A stretch of 64,000 bases of DNA from CAYLMG01 sp964493425 (GCA_964493425.1 CAZBMW010000001.1:62001-126000); one strand, 5' to 3'. Counted from the stretch's first letter, positions 25,755 through 35,267 are shown. Made by a program: numbers and translations. The notes: a model not told the origin generated them from the sequence alone.

Positions 25755-26252
25755 TTGAACTTATCAGCGAAAGACAACTCGTTGGGAAATAATCGTCCCT
25801 CAATTCAGGCTGAGGATGACAGCCGGCAAACCGGATTAGCTCAAGGTGCACCCTCACCCGAAAAGGCAGCGAAAGTTAAGAAGGATGCCGGGAGAATACT
25901 GATTGTTGATGACGAAGAAGATATTGCCAAGTTGCTCAAAAAGCATCTCGAGTATCATCATTATGAAGTCATAACCGCCAGTGACGGCCAAGAGGGCCTC
26001 GATAAAGCAAAAACCGAAAAACCTGATTTAATCATACTGGATTTAATGCTGCCCAAGATAAGTGGTTATAAGATTTGCGGGCTGCTTAAGAAAGATACAA
26101 GATACGCGAAGATTCCTATAATATTGTTTACGGCAAAAGCGCAGGAAGAGGATGTAAAGCTCGGCGAAGAAGTCGGCGCTGATGCATACATAATCAAGCC
26201 ATTTGAGTCGGAAGTCTTGCTTTCGAAGATTAAAGAACTCATAAAACGATAG
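25755..26252 (+). CDS. single-domain response regulator with N-terminal linker
   Basis: A 165-residue protein. A 45-residue polar linker is followed by a receiver domain: ILIVDDEEDIAKLL (acidic pocket), DLIILDLMLPKISGY (phospho-acceptor Asp), ILFTAKAQEED (Thr) and ADAYIIKPFE (Lys). There is no output domain. TTG 25755 is preferred because GGGAG lies 6 bases before it; the TTG at 25734 has no binding site. It is directly upstream of the GspE/PilB gene (8 bases after its stop), so it probably controls the assembly machine through protein contact. A hybrid histidine kinase closes the cluster. Confidence 0.85.
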   Translation: MNLSAKDNSLGNNRPSIQAEDDSRQTGLAQGAPSPEKAAKVKKDAGRILIVDDEEDIAKLLKKHLEYHHYEVITASDGQEGLDKAKTEKPDLIILDLMLPKISGYKICGLLKKDTRYAKIPIILFTAKAQEEDVKLGEEVGADAYIIKPFESEVLLSKIKELIKR

Positions 26253-26260
26253 CGTGTACG

Positions 26261-27880
26261 ATGATAAATATCGAGACAACATATCTTGGTCAGAGCCTGG
26301 TGGAGAAAGGACTTATTACGACCGAGCGGCTCAGACAGGCAGAACTCGAGGCTAAAGCAAATGCAAAACCCCTACGGAAAATTATTGTAAAAAAAGGCTT
26401 AATCAGCGAGGAAGATCTAACTGCATTCTTAAGTCAACAATTTGACCTGCCATTAGTCGATTTAACTAATTATCTTATCGAACCGGAAATCATTGATTTG
26501 ATACCGGAGGACCTTGCCAGAAAACATCTTCTCGTTCCTATATTAAAAATCGGTGATAACCTGACAGTAGCTATGGTTGACCCTTTAGATGTTTTTGCGT
26601 TAGATGAGCTGCATATGAAGACCGGTTTTAATATTGAACCAGCGCTGGCTACAGAGTCAGCGATTAAAAAGACAATAGACCAGCATTACGGAGCTAAAGG
26701 TTCGCTGGAGGAAGTAATCGAGAGTTTGGACCGTCAGAAGCTTGAGATAAAGCCAAGTCAGGAACCGGAGTTAAAGAAACTCCAGGGAATTGCTGAGGAA
26801 CCGCCGGTAGTAAAAATGGTAAATCTGATGATTATCGAGGCGGTGCATCAGGGTGCCAGTGACATCCATATTGAACCGGAGGAGGACACGCTAAGAATCA
26901 GATTTAGAATCGATGGATTGCTCCACGAGCGTGCCGGGCCGCCTCAGTATTTGCAATCTGCGGTTATCTCCCGCATTAAAATAATGTCTGACATGGATAT
27001 TTCCGAGAGAAGAACTCCCCAGGATGGCCGTATTCAAATGAAGATGGAAGGCCGAGATATCGATATTCGCGTATCCTGCATACCCACCGTCTATGGTGAA
27101 AACGTGGTTTTACGTCTTTTAGATAGAAGTCAGGTAATCCTGGAGCCGAAACAGTTAGGTTTTTCTCCTTCTGTTCTGGGTCAATACGAGAAGTTGATTC
27201 GTCGTCCCCATGGAATCATATTAGTGTGCGGCCCTACAGGTTCAGGTAAAACTACTACGTTGTACGCTTCTTTGAACGTGATAAATTCCGAGGATAAAAA
27301 CATCATTACCATAGAGGACCCAATCGAATACCATCTTGCAGGTATTCGTCAAATGCAGGTCAATCCAAAGGTCGGCCTTAGATTCGCCGATGGGCTATCT
27401 TCTGTCTTGAGGCAGGACCCTGATATCATTATGGTGGGAGAAATCCGTAATGTCGAAACTGCTAAGGCGGCCATTCAGGCAGCATTAACAGGCCATCTTG
27501 TCTTTTCCACTCTGCATACAAACGATGCACCAAGCGCAGTGACCAGGCTTCTGGATATGGGGATTGAGCCGTTTCTGATTTCGTCCTCCATTATCGGAGT
27601 ACTTTCGCAGCGATTGGTACGTACTATTTGTAAAGAATGTAAAGGTAAAGGCTGCAATGAATGTATTCGGACCGGCTTTAAAGGCCGAATAGGGATTTTC
27701 GAGTTGATGATTCCTAGCGAAGGAATTAGAAAACTAATCTCTGCAAAGGCTTCAGCTGATGAAATCCGTAAGGTCGCGGTTCAAGCAGGTATGCAATTGC
27801 TTCGTGAAGATGGGGAAAAGAAAATAAAAGCTGGCAAAACTACAAAAGAGGAAGTTATACGTGTTGCTGAGGAGGGGTAA
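26261..27880 (+). CDS. type II secretion/type IV pilus assembly ATPase (GspE/PilB)
   Basis: A 539-residue secretion ATPase that drives pilin polymerisation. The N-terminal MshEN-type domain (about 5-150) includes LRKIIVKKGLISEEDL; this domain binds c-di-GMP in some members. The ATPase core has Walker A GPTGSGKTTT (from residue 324), the Asp boxes (TIEDPIEYHL), Walker B (DPDIIMVGEIRN), His box (GHLVFSTLHTNDAP) and a four-cysteine zinc site (CKECKGKGCNEC, about 462-473). It is followed 3 bases later by the GspF/PilC gene. Confidence 0.95.
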   Translation: MINIETTYLGQSLVEKGLITTERLRQAELEAKANAKPLRKIIVKKGLISEEDLTAFLSQQFDLPLVDLTNYLIEPEIIDLIPEDLARKHLLVPILKIGDNLTVAMVDPLDVFALDELHMKTGFNIEPALATESAIKKTIDQHYGAKGSLEEVIESLDRQKLEIKPSQEPELKKLQGIAEEPPVVKMVNLMIIEAVHQGASDIHIEPEEDTLRIRFRIDGLLHERAGPPQYLQSAVISRIKIMSDMDISERRTPQDGRIQMKMEGRDIDIRVSCIPTVYGENVVLRLLDRSQVILEPKQLGFSPSVLGQYEKLIRRPHGIILVCGPTGSGKTTTLYASLNVINSEDKNIITIEDPIEYHLAGIRQMQVNPKVGLRFADGLSSVLRQDPDIIMVGEIRNVETAKAAIQAALTGHLVFSTLHTNDAPSAVTRLLDMGIEPFLISSSIIGVLSQRLVRTICKECKGKGCNECIRTGFKGRIGIFELMIPSEGIRKLISAKASADEIRKVAVQAGMQLLREDGEKKIKAGKTTKEEVIRVAEEG

Positions 27881-27883
27881 GAC

Positions 27884-29098
27884 TTGTTTACTTTTAGCTA
27901 TAAAGCCAGAGATAATGCAGGTAAATTGGTTAGAGGTGTAATAGATTCTCTCTCAAAAGAAGAAGTTGCAGAGAAATTGCAGCTGATGGGATATGTGCCG
28001 ATAACAATCACCAAGGTGCTTGGCGGCTTGAAACTGAAGCAATTGGGAAGCCGATTTCGACGAATAAAAACTGAAGATATTATTATGTTTAATCTTCAGT
28101 TAGCCAATATGTTAAATGCCGGCTTAGGTATAATAACCGCTCTTGAAGTTTTACAAAAGCAATGTGCAAGCAAGAAGCTTAGCGAGATAATTGGTGGCAT
28201 ATCTCGAGGTGTGCAAGCAGGAGAAAGCCTCTCAGAGGCGTTTGCAAAATACCCGCGAGTTTTTCCGAGTCTTTTTACAAGTATGGTTAAGGTCGCTGAG
28301 GTCAGTGGGGAATTAGGTAAAATCCTGAATAGATATGCCGAATTTACTGAGGCGCAAGCTGATTTACGACGTAAGTTAAAGGAAGCCTTATATTATCCTA
28401 TAATCTTGATTGTGGCAGCCACGGGTGTTATTGTTTTTCTGGCTACTTTTCTTATTCCGAAATTCGTAGAAATATTCAATCGTGCAGAAATCAGTATGCC
28501 ACTACCCACAGTAATCCTTTACGGTATGGGTACAGCTATTAGGCAATTTTGGTATATGATTATTCTGTCGGGTGTACTAATAGTTGTGGGTATTAGAACA
28601 TACTTCAAAACTAAGGCGGGTAGGTTCAAGTTCGACAAAGTCAGTTTGAAACTGCCTATCGTGGGGCCAATAGTTCGAAAGACTTGCATCTCCCGTTTTG
28701 CTCGCACACTGTCCACATTGGTTGGAAGTGGTGTATCTATTTTAGAATCCCTGGACATCGTTAGAAAGGTGGTGAATAACCAGGTATTGGGTCGGACTAT
28801 AGAGCAGATACGCCATTCAGTAGAAAAAGGTGGAAGCCTTGCAGAAAGCCTCAGGGTCAGCGGAGAGTTTCCAGCAGATGCCGTACAGATAATCTCCGTA
28901 GGCGAGGAATCCGGCAACCTCGATGATATGTTAAGCAAGATTAGTGACTTTTACGACCGTGCCATTGGTTACAGCATCAAAAGGATGGTCGCTGGTCTTG
29001 AGCCAATACTTTTACTAATGATGGGAGTAGTCGTGGCTTTTACAATGGCCTCTATGCTTTTGCCAATGTTTGATATGGTCAAGATGTTAAGAAGATAG
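27884..29098 (+). CDS. type II secretion/type IV pilus inner-membrane platform protein (GspF/PilC)
   Basis: A 404-residue polytopic protein that transmits ATPase motion to the growing pilus. It has two GspF domains (about 70-195 and 270-395) and three membrane helices (about 170-190, 222-242, 375-395). Typical pieces are FNLQLANMLNAGLGIITALEVL and its repeat ARTLSTLVGSGVSILESLDIV. The start is TTG behind GAGGAGGGG. It follows the ATPase gene after 3 bases, in the same operon. Confidence 0.93.
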   Translation: MFTFSYKARDNAGKLVRGVIDSLSKEEVAEKLQLMGYVPITITKVLGGLKLKQLGSRFRRIKTEDIIMFNLQLANMLNAGLGIITALEVLQKQCASKKLSEIIGGISRGVQAGESLSEAFAKYPRVFPSLFTSMVKVAEVSGELGKILNRYAEFTEAQADLRRKLKEALYYPIILIVAATGVIVFLATFLIPKFVEIFNRAEISMPLPTVILYGMGTAIRQFWYMIILSGVLIVVGIRTYFKTKAGRFKFDKVSLKLPIVGPIVRKTCISRFARTLSTLVGSGVSILESLDIVRKVVNNQVLGRTIEQIRHSVEKGGSLAESLRVSGEFPADAVQIISVGEESGNLDDMLSKISDFYDRAIGYSIKRMVAGLEPILLLMMGVVVAFTMASMLLPMFDMVKMLRR

Positions 29099-29195
29099 AA
29101 CCTGGTAGATTTTGAAAAACCAAAAATTGTGACTCACAGAAAGGAGAAATTAAATGAATTGTATTTCACTAAAAGAACAGAGAGGAGAAATTAAA

Positions 29196-29660
29196 ATGAA
29201 GAGGGCTTTCACATTGATAGAACTTATGATTGTGATGGCAGTGATGGCCATTCTGGTAGGTATCGCCTTACCAAGGTTTAAAGGTATGAGGGAAGAGGGC
29301 AATATCGCCAAGGCCGAAGGGGAGCTGCGGACACTCAAGACCGCCATAGAGTCTTATGCTATGCACCATGGCAATGCTTATCCTGCTAGCAGCACTACGC
29401 CGTATACGAGCTATTTGGATGCAAGCGCCGCTCCTGGACCTCAGCTCATTGCCTCGGTACTTTATGACCCCTTTGCCAGCGGTAGCACCACAGAATATTA
29501 TTATGTTAGAGGAAGCGGCTCAGGTACAGATTACTATGCCATCTGTTCAAGAGGGCCGGATGGAGCCGTGGACGTTACAGCATCGGAGGTAAGTAACGGT
29601 GCGCTTACATCAGGCGAGATAGATGACGATATATGTGCTTCCAATGCTACTCTACCATAA
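29196..29660 (+). CDS. major-type pilin/pseudopilin (GspG-like)
   Basis: A 154-residue prepilin with the type IV signal MKRAFTLIELMIVMAVMAIL and a long N-terminal helix, then a globular part ending in a GspG-like region (YYAICSRGPDGAVD). The residue before Phe +1 is Ala rather than the usual Gly, which prepilin peptidase tolerates less well. There are two possible starts, each with its own binding site: ATG 29154 (AAGGAG) would add 14 residues, ATG 29196 (AGAGGAG) gives a standard short leader and is preferred. The two binding-site regions are near-copies of each other. Confidence 0.9.
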   Translation: MKRAFTLIELMIVMAVMAILVGIALPRFKGMREEGNIAKAEGELRTLKTAIESYAMHHGNAYPASSTTPYTSYLDASAAPGPQLIASVLYDPFASGSTTEYYYVRGSGSGTDYYAICSRGPDGAVDVTASEVSNGALTSGEIDDDICASNATLP

Positions 29661-29706
29661 TTATCAGGGGATAATATCAGGCGATAAAAGAAGACAGGAA
29701 GAAATT

Positions 29707-30087
29707 ATGGCCAGAGGACCACAAAAGACTAAGGGATTTACGCTGATTGAGCTACTTATCTCTATTGTCCTTATTTCTGTCGGGCTGGTAACGTTGATGG
29801 GGATAATGAGCTTTGGTATTTACGCTGACGCTAGTCTTGAGTATAGGCTTACCGCTCTTAATCTCGCTAACGAAAAGGTTGAGGAGCTTAAAGATACTGC
29901 CTTTGGGAGTATAAGCGCCGGCACCGAAACTGGAAGCGCAATTGGCTTTGATTGGGTAGATATGCGTACAGTGAGTATAGATGAACCCTATGGTCCAAAT
30001 CTGCTTAAGGATGTAACAGTAACCGTGCAATGGACACAGAAAGGCAGCACGCAATCGGTGGCGGTAGAAACGTATGTTAGCAATTAA
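29707..30087 (+). CDS. minor pilin/pseudopilin (GspI/PilV-like)
   Basis: A 126-residue prepilin with leader MARGPQKTKG and FTLIELLISIVLISVGLVTL as the N-terminal helix, with the expected Gly at -1 and Glu at +5. The body includes ALNLANEKVEELKDT, a pattern common to GspI/PilV minor pilins, which prime pilus assembly at the tip. ATG 29707 with GGAAG upstream gives the normal leader; earlier in-frame starts would add residues without sense. It is the second pilin gene of the operon. Confidence 0.85.
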   Translation: MARGPQKTKGFTLIELLISIVLISVGLVTLMGIMSFGIYADASLEYRLTALNLANEKVEELKDTAFGSISAGTETGSAIGFDWVDMRTVSIDEPYGPNLLKDVTVTVQWTQKGSTQSVAVETYVSN

Positions 30088-30135
30088 CGAAGCTTGAATT
30101 TCAGAATTACGGATAATTATGAATAAGAAAAGATA

Positions 30136-30708
30136 GTGAAAAGACGAGATACAAATTCCGAATTATGTACTTCGAAATGTGGATTTACTCTACTAGAGTT
30201 GCTGATTGCACTCGTGCCTCTTTCAGTTTTAATAGGTGTAAGTACGTATTTGTTTACAGTGAGCATGCAAGCCTGGAGTACTGGACGCCTGCATACGGAG
30301 ATTCGTGAGGATATGAGTTACGCTATGGAGAAAACAGTCAGGGACTTAAAAGAAATGACTCTGGGTAGTCTTTGTCAGTATGACTTGGGTAGTGGCGATA
30401 TTGCTCATACTATTCAGTACGATGATTTGTCGGGCAACACATATGTTTTGTATTTGTATAGCGCCGATGATGGAGCTTTGGATTCTACCTATAGCCAAAG
30501 TCTTTACGATTTACGAAAAGCCGATATAGATGGAGGAGATGTTCCAACCTCTGGTGACGGAGTGTTGATTTTACGAGATTTGGTCTCTCCCGATGCTTCG
30601 GCGACGGCTTTAACTATAAATACTAATCAGATTACCCTCAACTTTGTAGTACAAAGAAGTGATGAAATTGTAATGTTTAGAACAAAGGTCAGACCGAGAA
30701 ATTTATGA
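30136..30708 (+). CDS. minor pilin/pseudopilin (GspJ/PilW-like)
   Basis: A 190-residue prepilin. A 16-residue leader ends in CG before FTLLELLIALVPLSVL. The body (QAWSTGRLHTEIREDM, YAMEKTVRDLKEMT) resembles GspJ/PilW minor pilins. The start is GTG 30136 with an AGA-rich, weak binding site. The stop region overlaps the next start by 4 bases (ATGA), so translation is coupled. Confidence 0.8.
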   Translation: MKRRDTNSELCTSKCGFTLLELLIALVPLSVLIGVSTYLFTVSMQAWSTGRLHTEIREDMSYAMEKTVRDLKEMTLGSLCQYDLGSGDIAHTIQYDDLSGNTYVLYLYSADDGALDSTYSQSLYDLRKADIDGGDVPTSGDGVLILRDLVSPDASATALTINTNQITLNFVVQRSDEIVMFRTKVRPRNL

Positions 30709-31124
30709 AAAATTTTCTAAATAAATGCAAATCAAAAGTAACTTATCGTAACAGAGGGATGGCTTTACTGTTCATTTTGATGGTGATGATTGTCTTGACT
30801 TCGGTGGTCGGGACATATCTTGGTTTTGTTCAAGCGAGCACAAAGAGCACAGGGGCACAAATAATAGAAAGCCAGGCCTTTTATCTGGCCGATGCGGGAA
30901 TCCATTACGGTATATATAACCTGAAACAGGATTCCGGCTGGTCGGGTACGCCTTCACCTGTATCTTTAGGTGAAGGAACCTTATCTGTGAGTGTAATTGA
31001 TTTAGGAGGGGGTGATTACCAGTTAACGTCCACCGGAACTGTGGATGGCCAATCACGCACTCTGCGGCAGGATGTAAACTCAGCAGTAATGCCCAAAGCC
31101 AATACTTGGCAGGAGATAGAATGA
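30705..31124 (+). CDS. PilX/GspK-like pilus assembly protein
   Basis: A 139-residue protein with one N-terminal hydrophobic helix (GMALLFILMVMIVLTSVVGTY, about 18-38) preceded by RNRG, in the style of PilX N-terminal domains, where a Gly-Met replaces the usual Gly-Phe. AFYLADAGIHYGIYNL (about 59-74) is the typical PilX/GspK A-E-A-G-like segment. It overlaps the genes on both sides by 4 bases (ATGA). It is probably a minor tip component. Confidence 0.75.
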   Translation: MKNFLNKCKSKVTYRNRGMALLFILMVMIVLTSVVGTYLGFVQASTKSTGAQIIESQAFYLADAGIHYGIYNLKQDSGWSGTPSPVSLGEGTLSVSVIDLGGGDYQLTSTGTVDGQSRTLRQDVNSAVMPKANTWQEIE

Positions 31125-32728
31125 TAGGAATTCCTCTTGAAATAAAGAAGTTTCTGCCGAAAAAAGGCAGTCTTATTGGTCTGGATATAGGCAGCTTTTC
31201 CATAAAGTTAGCCGAACTTGCCCATCAGCAAGGCAGATTGGTTCCTACGAAGCTCAGGTTGCAGGAAATAGACCCTCACAAAGCCGGACAAGATGGCCAA
31301 TTAGATGCGCTAAGGAATTCGTTCCGGGACATTAACATACATAATGCAAAAATCAATGTGGTCGTAAACTGTTTTCAGAGCTGTATGAAAGTATCTATTA
31401 TCCCGTTTATGCCAAAATCTGAAATTCTACAGGCCCTTAAATGGGAAATGAAGAAATTCATTTCTTTCCCGATAGATGAGGCGGTAATGGATTACAAAAT
31501 CCTTCAGGAAATAGATGAAGGCGGCGTCAAAAAACTTAAAGTTGCCATAGCCTGCTGTCCCAAGGAAACAGTTGACAGATACCTTGATTTACTCGGCATG
31601 GTCGGAATCGAACCCTCTTTATTTACTCAACACGGCTTTGCCTTAAGAAATGTCTTCACTAATCTTTGCTCAAAAGAAAAAGGAACAGTTGCGATTCTGG
31701 ATGTTGGCTATAATATCAGTGAGCTTTTCATTTTTCAGGATGGAGAACCTGTATTCAATCGGAAATTACCTATGGCTGGCCAGGATTTCACGCTGAATGT
31801 GACACAAACGCTTGTATCTAACCGCGGAAAAACAGAATTGACATTGGAAGAGGCCGAAAGCATTAAGAAAAAATATGGCATCGTTGATTCCAGCGATTCT
31901 GAGATATTAGAAGGCAAAATTACCGGTGCGCAGCTTATTTCTCTTATTCGACCCAATTTAGAAAAACTTCTGACAGAGATCGAGCGTTCTTTTGCTTATT
32001 ATCGCGAAAGAGAACAAAGTGCGCCAGTTGAGCTGTTAATCTTGTTGGGGGGAGGCAGCAACCTTAAGAATTTGGCAAAGAATTTAAGCAAGGGCCTGCA
32101 TATTCCTGTCAAGTTGGGTAATCCGCTTGCGGCGTTTTCGTTAAGTGAAGCTATTTTACCCAAAAATGACCAGGAGACAGCAAACAGGTTTGCTTCAGCT
32201 TTAGGTGCGGCTTTGGCCTCACCACGCGACATCAATCTTTTGCCTGTAGAGATAAAACAGCGAACTAAGTTACTAATCAGGCGATCCTCGATTAAGGCCT
32301 TGATTGCTGCGGTGGTTGTAAGCCTGGTGATGGTGTATACGGGAATGAGGTTGAGCCTGGGCATTTATAATAAACGTATTGCCACAGCACAGTTAGAGCT
32401 TAAAGCTTTATCACCACAGATGGAGCAAGTACCGAATCGGGTCTTTTTGCAGGACGTCTTAAACCAGCGCATTTACTGGAGCGACGCCCTGAAAGAAATA
32501 TCCAATCTTATCTCCGAGCAAATTTGTCTGATTGAAATGAGCACTGAGAAAAACATGCTCACATTAAAAGGCCAAATAAAGTCACCCACTCTGGATAGAG
32601 AGAAAATTCTTACCAACTTTATGCGCTCATTAGAAAAAGGAATTTTTAAGAAAGTAAATTTGATATCTACAAAGGATTCATCCCAGGAAAAACTCAATAC
32701 CTTTGAGTTAAGGTTAGAGATTGAATGA
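31121..32728 (+). CDS. PilM-PilN fusion (GspL-like) assembly protein
   Basis: A 535-residue protein. Residues 15-360 are an actin-like PilM domain (GLDIGSFSIKLAEL near 18; VAILDVGYNISELFIFQDG; ILLGGGSNLKNLA). Then DINLLP, the classic PilN N-terminal motif, is followed by a membrane helix (about 390-408) and a periplasmic PilN-like domain with a coiled coil. Normally PilM and PilN are separate proteins; the fusion has the same plan as GspL. ATG 31121 overlaps the previous stop and follows GGAGA. Confidence 0.88.
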   Translation: MIGIPLEIKKFLPKKGSLIGLDIGSFSIKLAELAHQQGRLVPTKLRLQEIDPHKAGQDGQLDALRNSFRDINIHNAKINVVVNCFQSCMKVSIIPFMPKSEILQALKWEMKKFISFPIDEAVMDYKILQEIDEGGVKKLKVAIACCPKETVDRYLDLLGMVGIEPSLFTQHGFALRNVFTNLCSKEKGTVAILDVGYNISELFIFQDGEPVFNRKLPMAGQDFTLNVTQTLVSNRGKTELTLEEAESIKKKYGIVDSSDSEILEGKITGAQLISLIRPNLEKLLTEIERSFAYYREREQSAPVELLILLGGGSNLKNLAKNLSKGLHIPVKLGNPLAAFSLSEAILPKNDQETANRFASALGAALASPRDINLLPVEIKQRTKLLIRRSSIKALIAAVVVSLVMVYTGMRLSLGIYNKRIATAQLELKALSPQMEQVPNRVFLQDVLNQRIYWSDALKEISNLISEQICLIEMSTEKNMLTLKGQIKSPTLDREKILTNFMRSLEKGIFKKVNLISTKDSSQEKLNTFELRLEIE

Positions 32729-33288
32729 AAATTGAAGAAAAAATTACGAATAAAACGACCAAGTTGAAAGAAATCTTAGAGCCTTACATGAAACCGCACA
32801 TTCTGTACGCTTGCTGTGTGCTTTTTGGCCTGATTATTCTAATCTTTACGTACCGGCCGTTGATAATCAGGTTACGCGAGGCAGCAGACAGTCTGAATCA
32901 GCTGCAATCTGAACTGCTGAGTCAACGCAGTACCATCGCTGCATTGGGGTTTTTAGGTGCAAAAGGTGAGATGATAAAGCAAGATGAGATTCCTCTGGCA
33001 ATCGTTGATCTAACTGAAAAAGGAAGGGATTTTGGGCTTAATTTTAGTTCTATCTCGCCAATGGGATTACAGCAAACAACACAACCCGGCATTCGTAAGT
33101 TACCCATCAGTTTTACGATAGAATCAGGATACAAGAATTTAGGACAATTGTTAGTATACGTAGAAGAGCTTCCTCGCAGCGTCGCGGAGGTAGAAAGTAT
33201 ATCGATTCACCCGAGCAAAGACAATTTCTCTAAGTTAAGTGTGGAACTTGTGCTTAATCTATACGTGGAAATGGAAAATGAAGCGTAA
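32725..33288 (+). CDS. PilO/GspM-like pilus alignment protein
   Basis: A 187-residue bitopic protein with a membrane helix at about 30-47, a coiled coil (REAADSLNQLQSELLSQR) and a periplasmic ferredoxin-like part (ISFTIESGYKNLGQLLVYV, SRSVAEVESISIHPS-like). PilO forms dimers with PilN and helps join the inner platform to the secretin. It overlaps the PilMN gene by 4 bases and the next gene by 11. Confidence 0.8.
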   Translation: MKIEEKITNKTTKLKEILEPYMKPHILYACCVLFGLIILIFTYRPLIIRLREAADSLNQLQSELLSQRSTIAALGFLGAKGEMIKQDEIPLAIVDLTEKGRDFGLNFSSISPMGLQQTTQPGIRKLPISFTIESGYKNLGQLLVYVEELPRSVAEVESISIHPSKDNFSKLSVELVLNLYVEMENEA

Positions 33289-33673
33289 TAGCAAATTAAC
33301 AATTTTGATGTTCCTTATAATTGTAGTTATCTTCATTTGGATACCAAAAGGAAAGAAGCCTGCAGCTACTTCAGCAAATACCTTTGAGCAGACAACGCCC
33401 ATAACAGCAATAGTGACGAAAAAGAGAACTGAATTTGCCGATTGGGGCAGGAATCCTTTTGTCTGGCCCCAAAAAGAAGAAGAGACAAACGAGGTTTTGA
33501 ATTTGAAGGTTTTCGCCATTGTTTGCGATAATGAAAAATCTGAGGCAATGATCGGTGAATCAGTTGTACGTGTTGGCGACAAGATTGCCGGCAAGACCGT
33601 TAAACAGATTAAGCAGGATAGAGTGGTTTTAACCGACGGAACAAAGGATTATGTACTGAAATTTCAGGATTGA
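33278..33673 (+). CDS. PilP/GspC-like small assembly protein
   Basis: A 131-residue protein with an N-terminal membrane helix (LTILMFLIIVVIFIWIP) and a C-terminal beta domain (FAIVCDNEKSEAMIGESVV, VGDKIAGKTVKQIKQDRVVL) typical of GspC/PilP homology regions, which bind the secretin. ATG 33278 lies inside the end of the PilO gene. No secretin (PilQ/GspD) gene follows, which is unusual for this gene order. Confidence 0.75.
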   Translation: MKRNSKLTILMFLIIVVIFIWIPKGKKPAATSANTFEQTTPITAIVTKKRTEFADWGRNPFVWPQKEEETNEVLNLKVFAIVCDNEKSEAMIGESVVRVGDKIAGKTVKQIKQDRVVLTDGTKDYVLKFQD

Positions 33674-33755
33674 TAGTGTTCTAAACAATGACCTTACTTT
33701 GAGAAAAACGCGCTTTGACTTCAAGGTCCAGAATGTAAACAAAAGGCGTCAATGT

Positions 33756-35267
33756 ATGAACGATACGCAGACAAGTGTATGTGAGAAGCAACCACAGCTC
33801 GAGGAACAGGACATAATAAATGTCCTGCTGGTGGATGACGACGAAGGCGACCGCCGTTTAGTTCAGCAGATTTTAGTCAAAACTTCACAGCAGATCAAAT
33901 TCACTGTTGAATCAGTTGACCGCCTATCGACAGCTATTGAGTACCTGAGCAACGATAAATATGACGTTGTACTGCTTGACCTGGGGCTACCTGACAGTGA
34001 GGGGTTGGAGACTTTTGCCGCGTTGCACACTAAGATACCACAGGTACCAATCATCGTGCTGAGTGGAACGACCGATGAAACGCTGGCAATAAAGGCAGTA
34101 CAAAAGGGCGCTCAGGACTATCTCATCAAGGGACAATTAGATGGAAACACACTGGCACGTGCTATTTGCTATGCTATTGAGCGCAAGAAGCTCGGAGAAA
34201 GGATAATGCATGCGGCTCAGGAGTGGAGGACAACCTTTGACTCCATTTCAGATATGGTTTCGATTCACGATACCAACTTCAGGCTTGTCAGGGTCAACAA
34301 GGCATTTGCCAATGCCTTTAACACTGAGCCTAAAGAAATAATTGGTAAAACTTGTTATGAAATAATCCATAATACAAACGAACCCTGTCCGGATTGTCCT
34401 CACATGCGGACTATCAAGACTCATAAACCATCTGTTCTTGAATATTATGAACCAAACCTGGGAATACATCTCGGTGTTTGTACATCGCCGATATTCGACG
34501 AGAAAGGCGAATTTACCGGCTCTGTTCATATAGCCAAAAACATCACTGAGCGCAAAGAGGCAGAAGAAAAACTCAAAGAAACAATGAAAATGAAGTCAGA
34601 GTTCATCTCTACAGTATCGCATGAACTACGTACACCCCTGACTGCTATAAAAGAAGGAATAGCCCTTGTTGTTGATGGCTTGGCTGGCGATATAAATGAT
34701 GAGCAAAAAGAGCTACTGGGTATCTCAAAGAAAAATGTCGACCGTCTTGCCAGACTCATCAATGACGTTCTTGATTTCCAAAAAATCGAGTCCGGCAGAA
34801 TGAAATTCAATATGCAGCCCAACGATATAAACAAAATTGTTGAAGATGTTTACAAGGTGATGGTCTCAGCAACGAAGAATACAGGGGTAGATCTTTTGCT
34901 CGAGCTTAATAAAGATCTGCCTAAAGCCAGATTCGACAACGATAAAATTATCCAAGTTTTAACAAACCTCGTTAATAATGCAATAAAATTTACAGAGAAG
35001 GGCAACATCACGATTAAGACGGGCGAAAAGAACGGAACAATTCGTGTCTTGGTATCCGATACCGGCTGTGGCATTAAGAAGGAAGATTTACCAAGAGTAT
35101 TTAACAGATTTGAACAATTAGCCACTGGTGGTGAGAGGAAAACGGGTGGAACTGGCCTTGGGCTTGCGATTGCCAAAGAAATCATAGAGAAACACAAGGG
35201 CAAAATCTGGGTTGAATCAGAGTTTGGCAAAGGCTCAGAGTTTATATTCGCGTTGCCATCTGTATAA
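33756..35267 (+). CDS. hybrid receiver-PAS-histidine kinase
   Basis: A 503-residue soluble kinase. The order is an N-terminal receiver (about 20-140; VLLVDDDEGDRRLV, VVLLDLGLPDSEG, VLSGTTDE), a PAS domain (about 170-285) with a CPDC pair (NEPCPDCPHMRTIKT), a HisKA domain (FISTVSHELRTPLTAI, phospho-His) and a HATPase (LTNLVNNAIKFTEKGN, VSDTGCGIKKEDLPRVF, GGTGLGLAIAKEI). ATG 33756 is chosen over an upstream TTG at 33699. It is 82 bases after the pilus operon, so it may act with the response regulator at 25755. Confidence 0.9.
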   Translation: MNDTQTSVCEKQPQLEEQDIINVLLVDDDEGDRRLVQQILVKTSQQIKFTVESVDRLSTAIEYLSNDKYDVVLLDLGLPDSEGLETFAALHTKIPQVPIIVLSGTTDETLAIKAVQKGAQDYLIKGQLDGNTLARAICYAIERKKLGERIMHAAQEWRTTFDSISDMVSIHDTNFRLVRVNKAFANAFNTEPKEIIGKTCYEIIHNTNEPCPDCPHMRTIKTHKPSVLEYYEPNLGIHLGVCTSPIFDEKGEFTGSVHIAKNITERKEAEEKLKETMKMKSEFISTVSHELRTPLTAIKEGIALVVDGLAGDINDEQKELLGISKKNVDRLARLINDVLDFQKIESGRMKFNMQPNDINKIVEDVYKVMVSATKNTGVDLLLELNKDLPKARFDNDKIIQVLTNLVNNAIKFTEKGNITIKTGEKNGTIRVLVSDTGCGIKKEDLPRVFNRFEQLATGGERKTGGTGLGLAIAKEIIEKHKGKIWVESEFGKGSEFIFALPSV

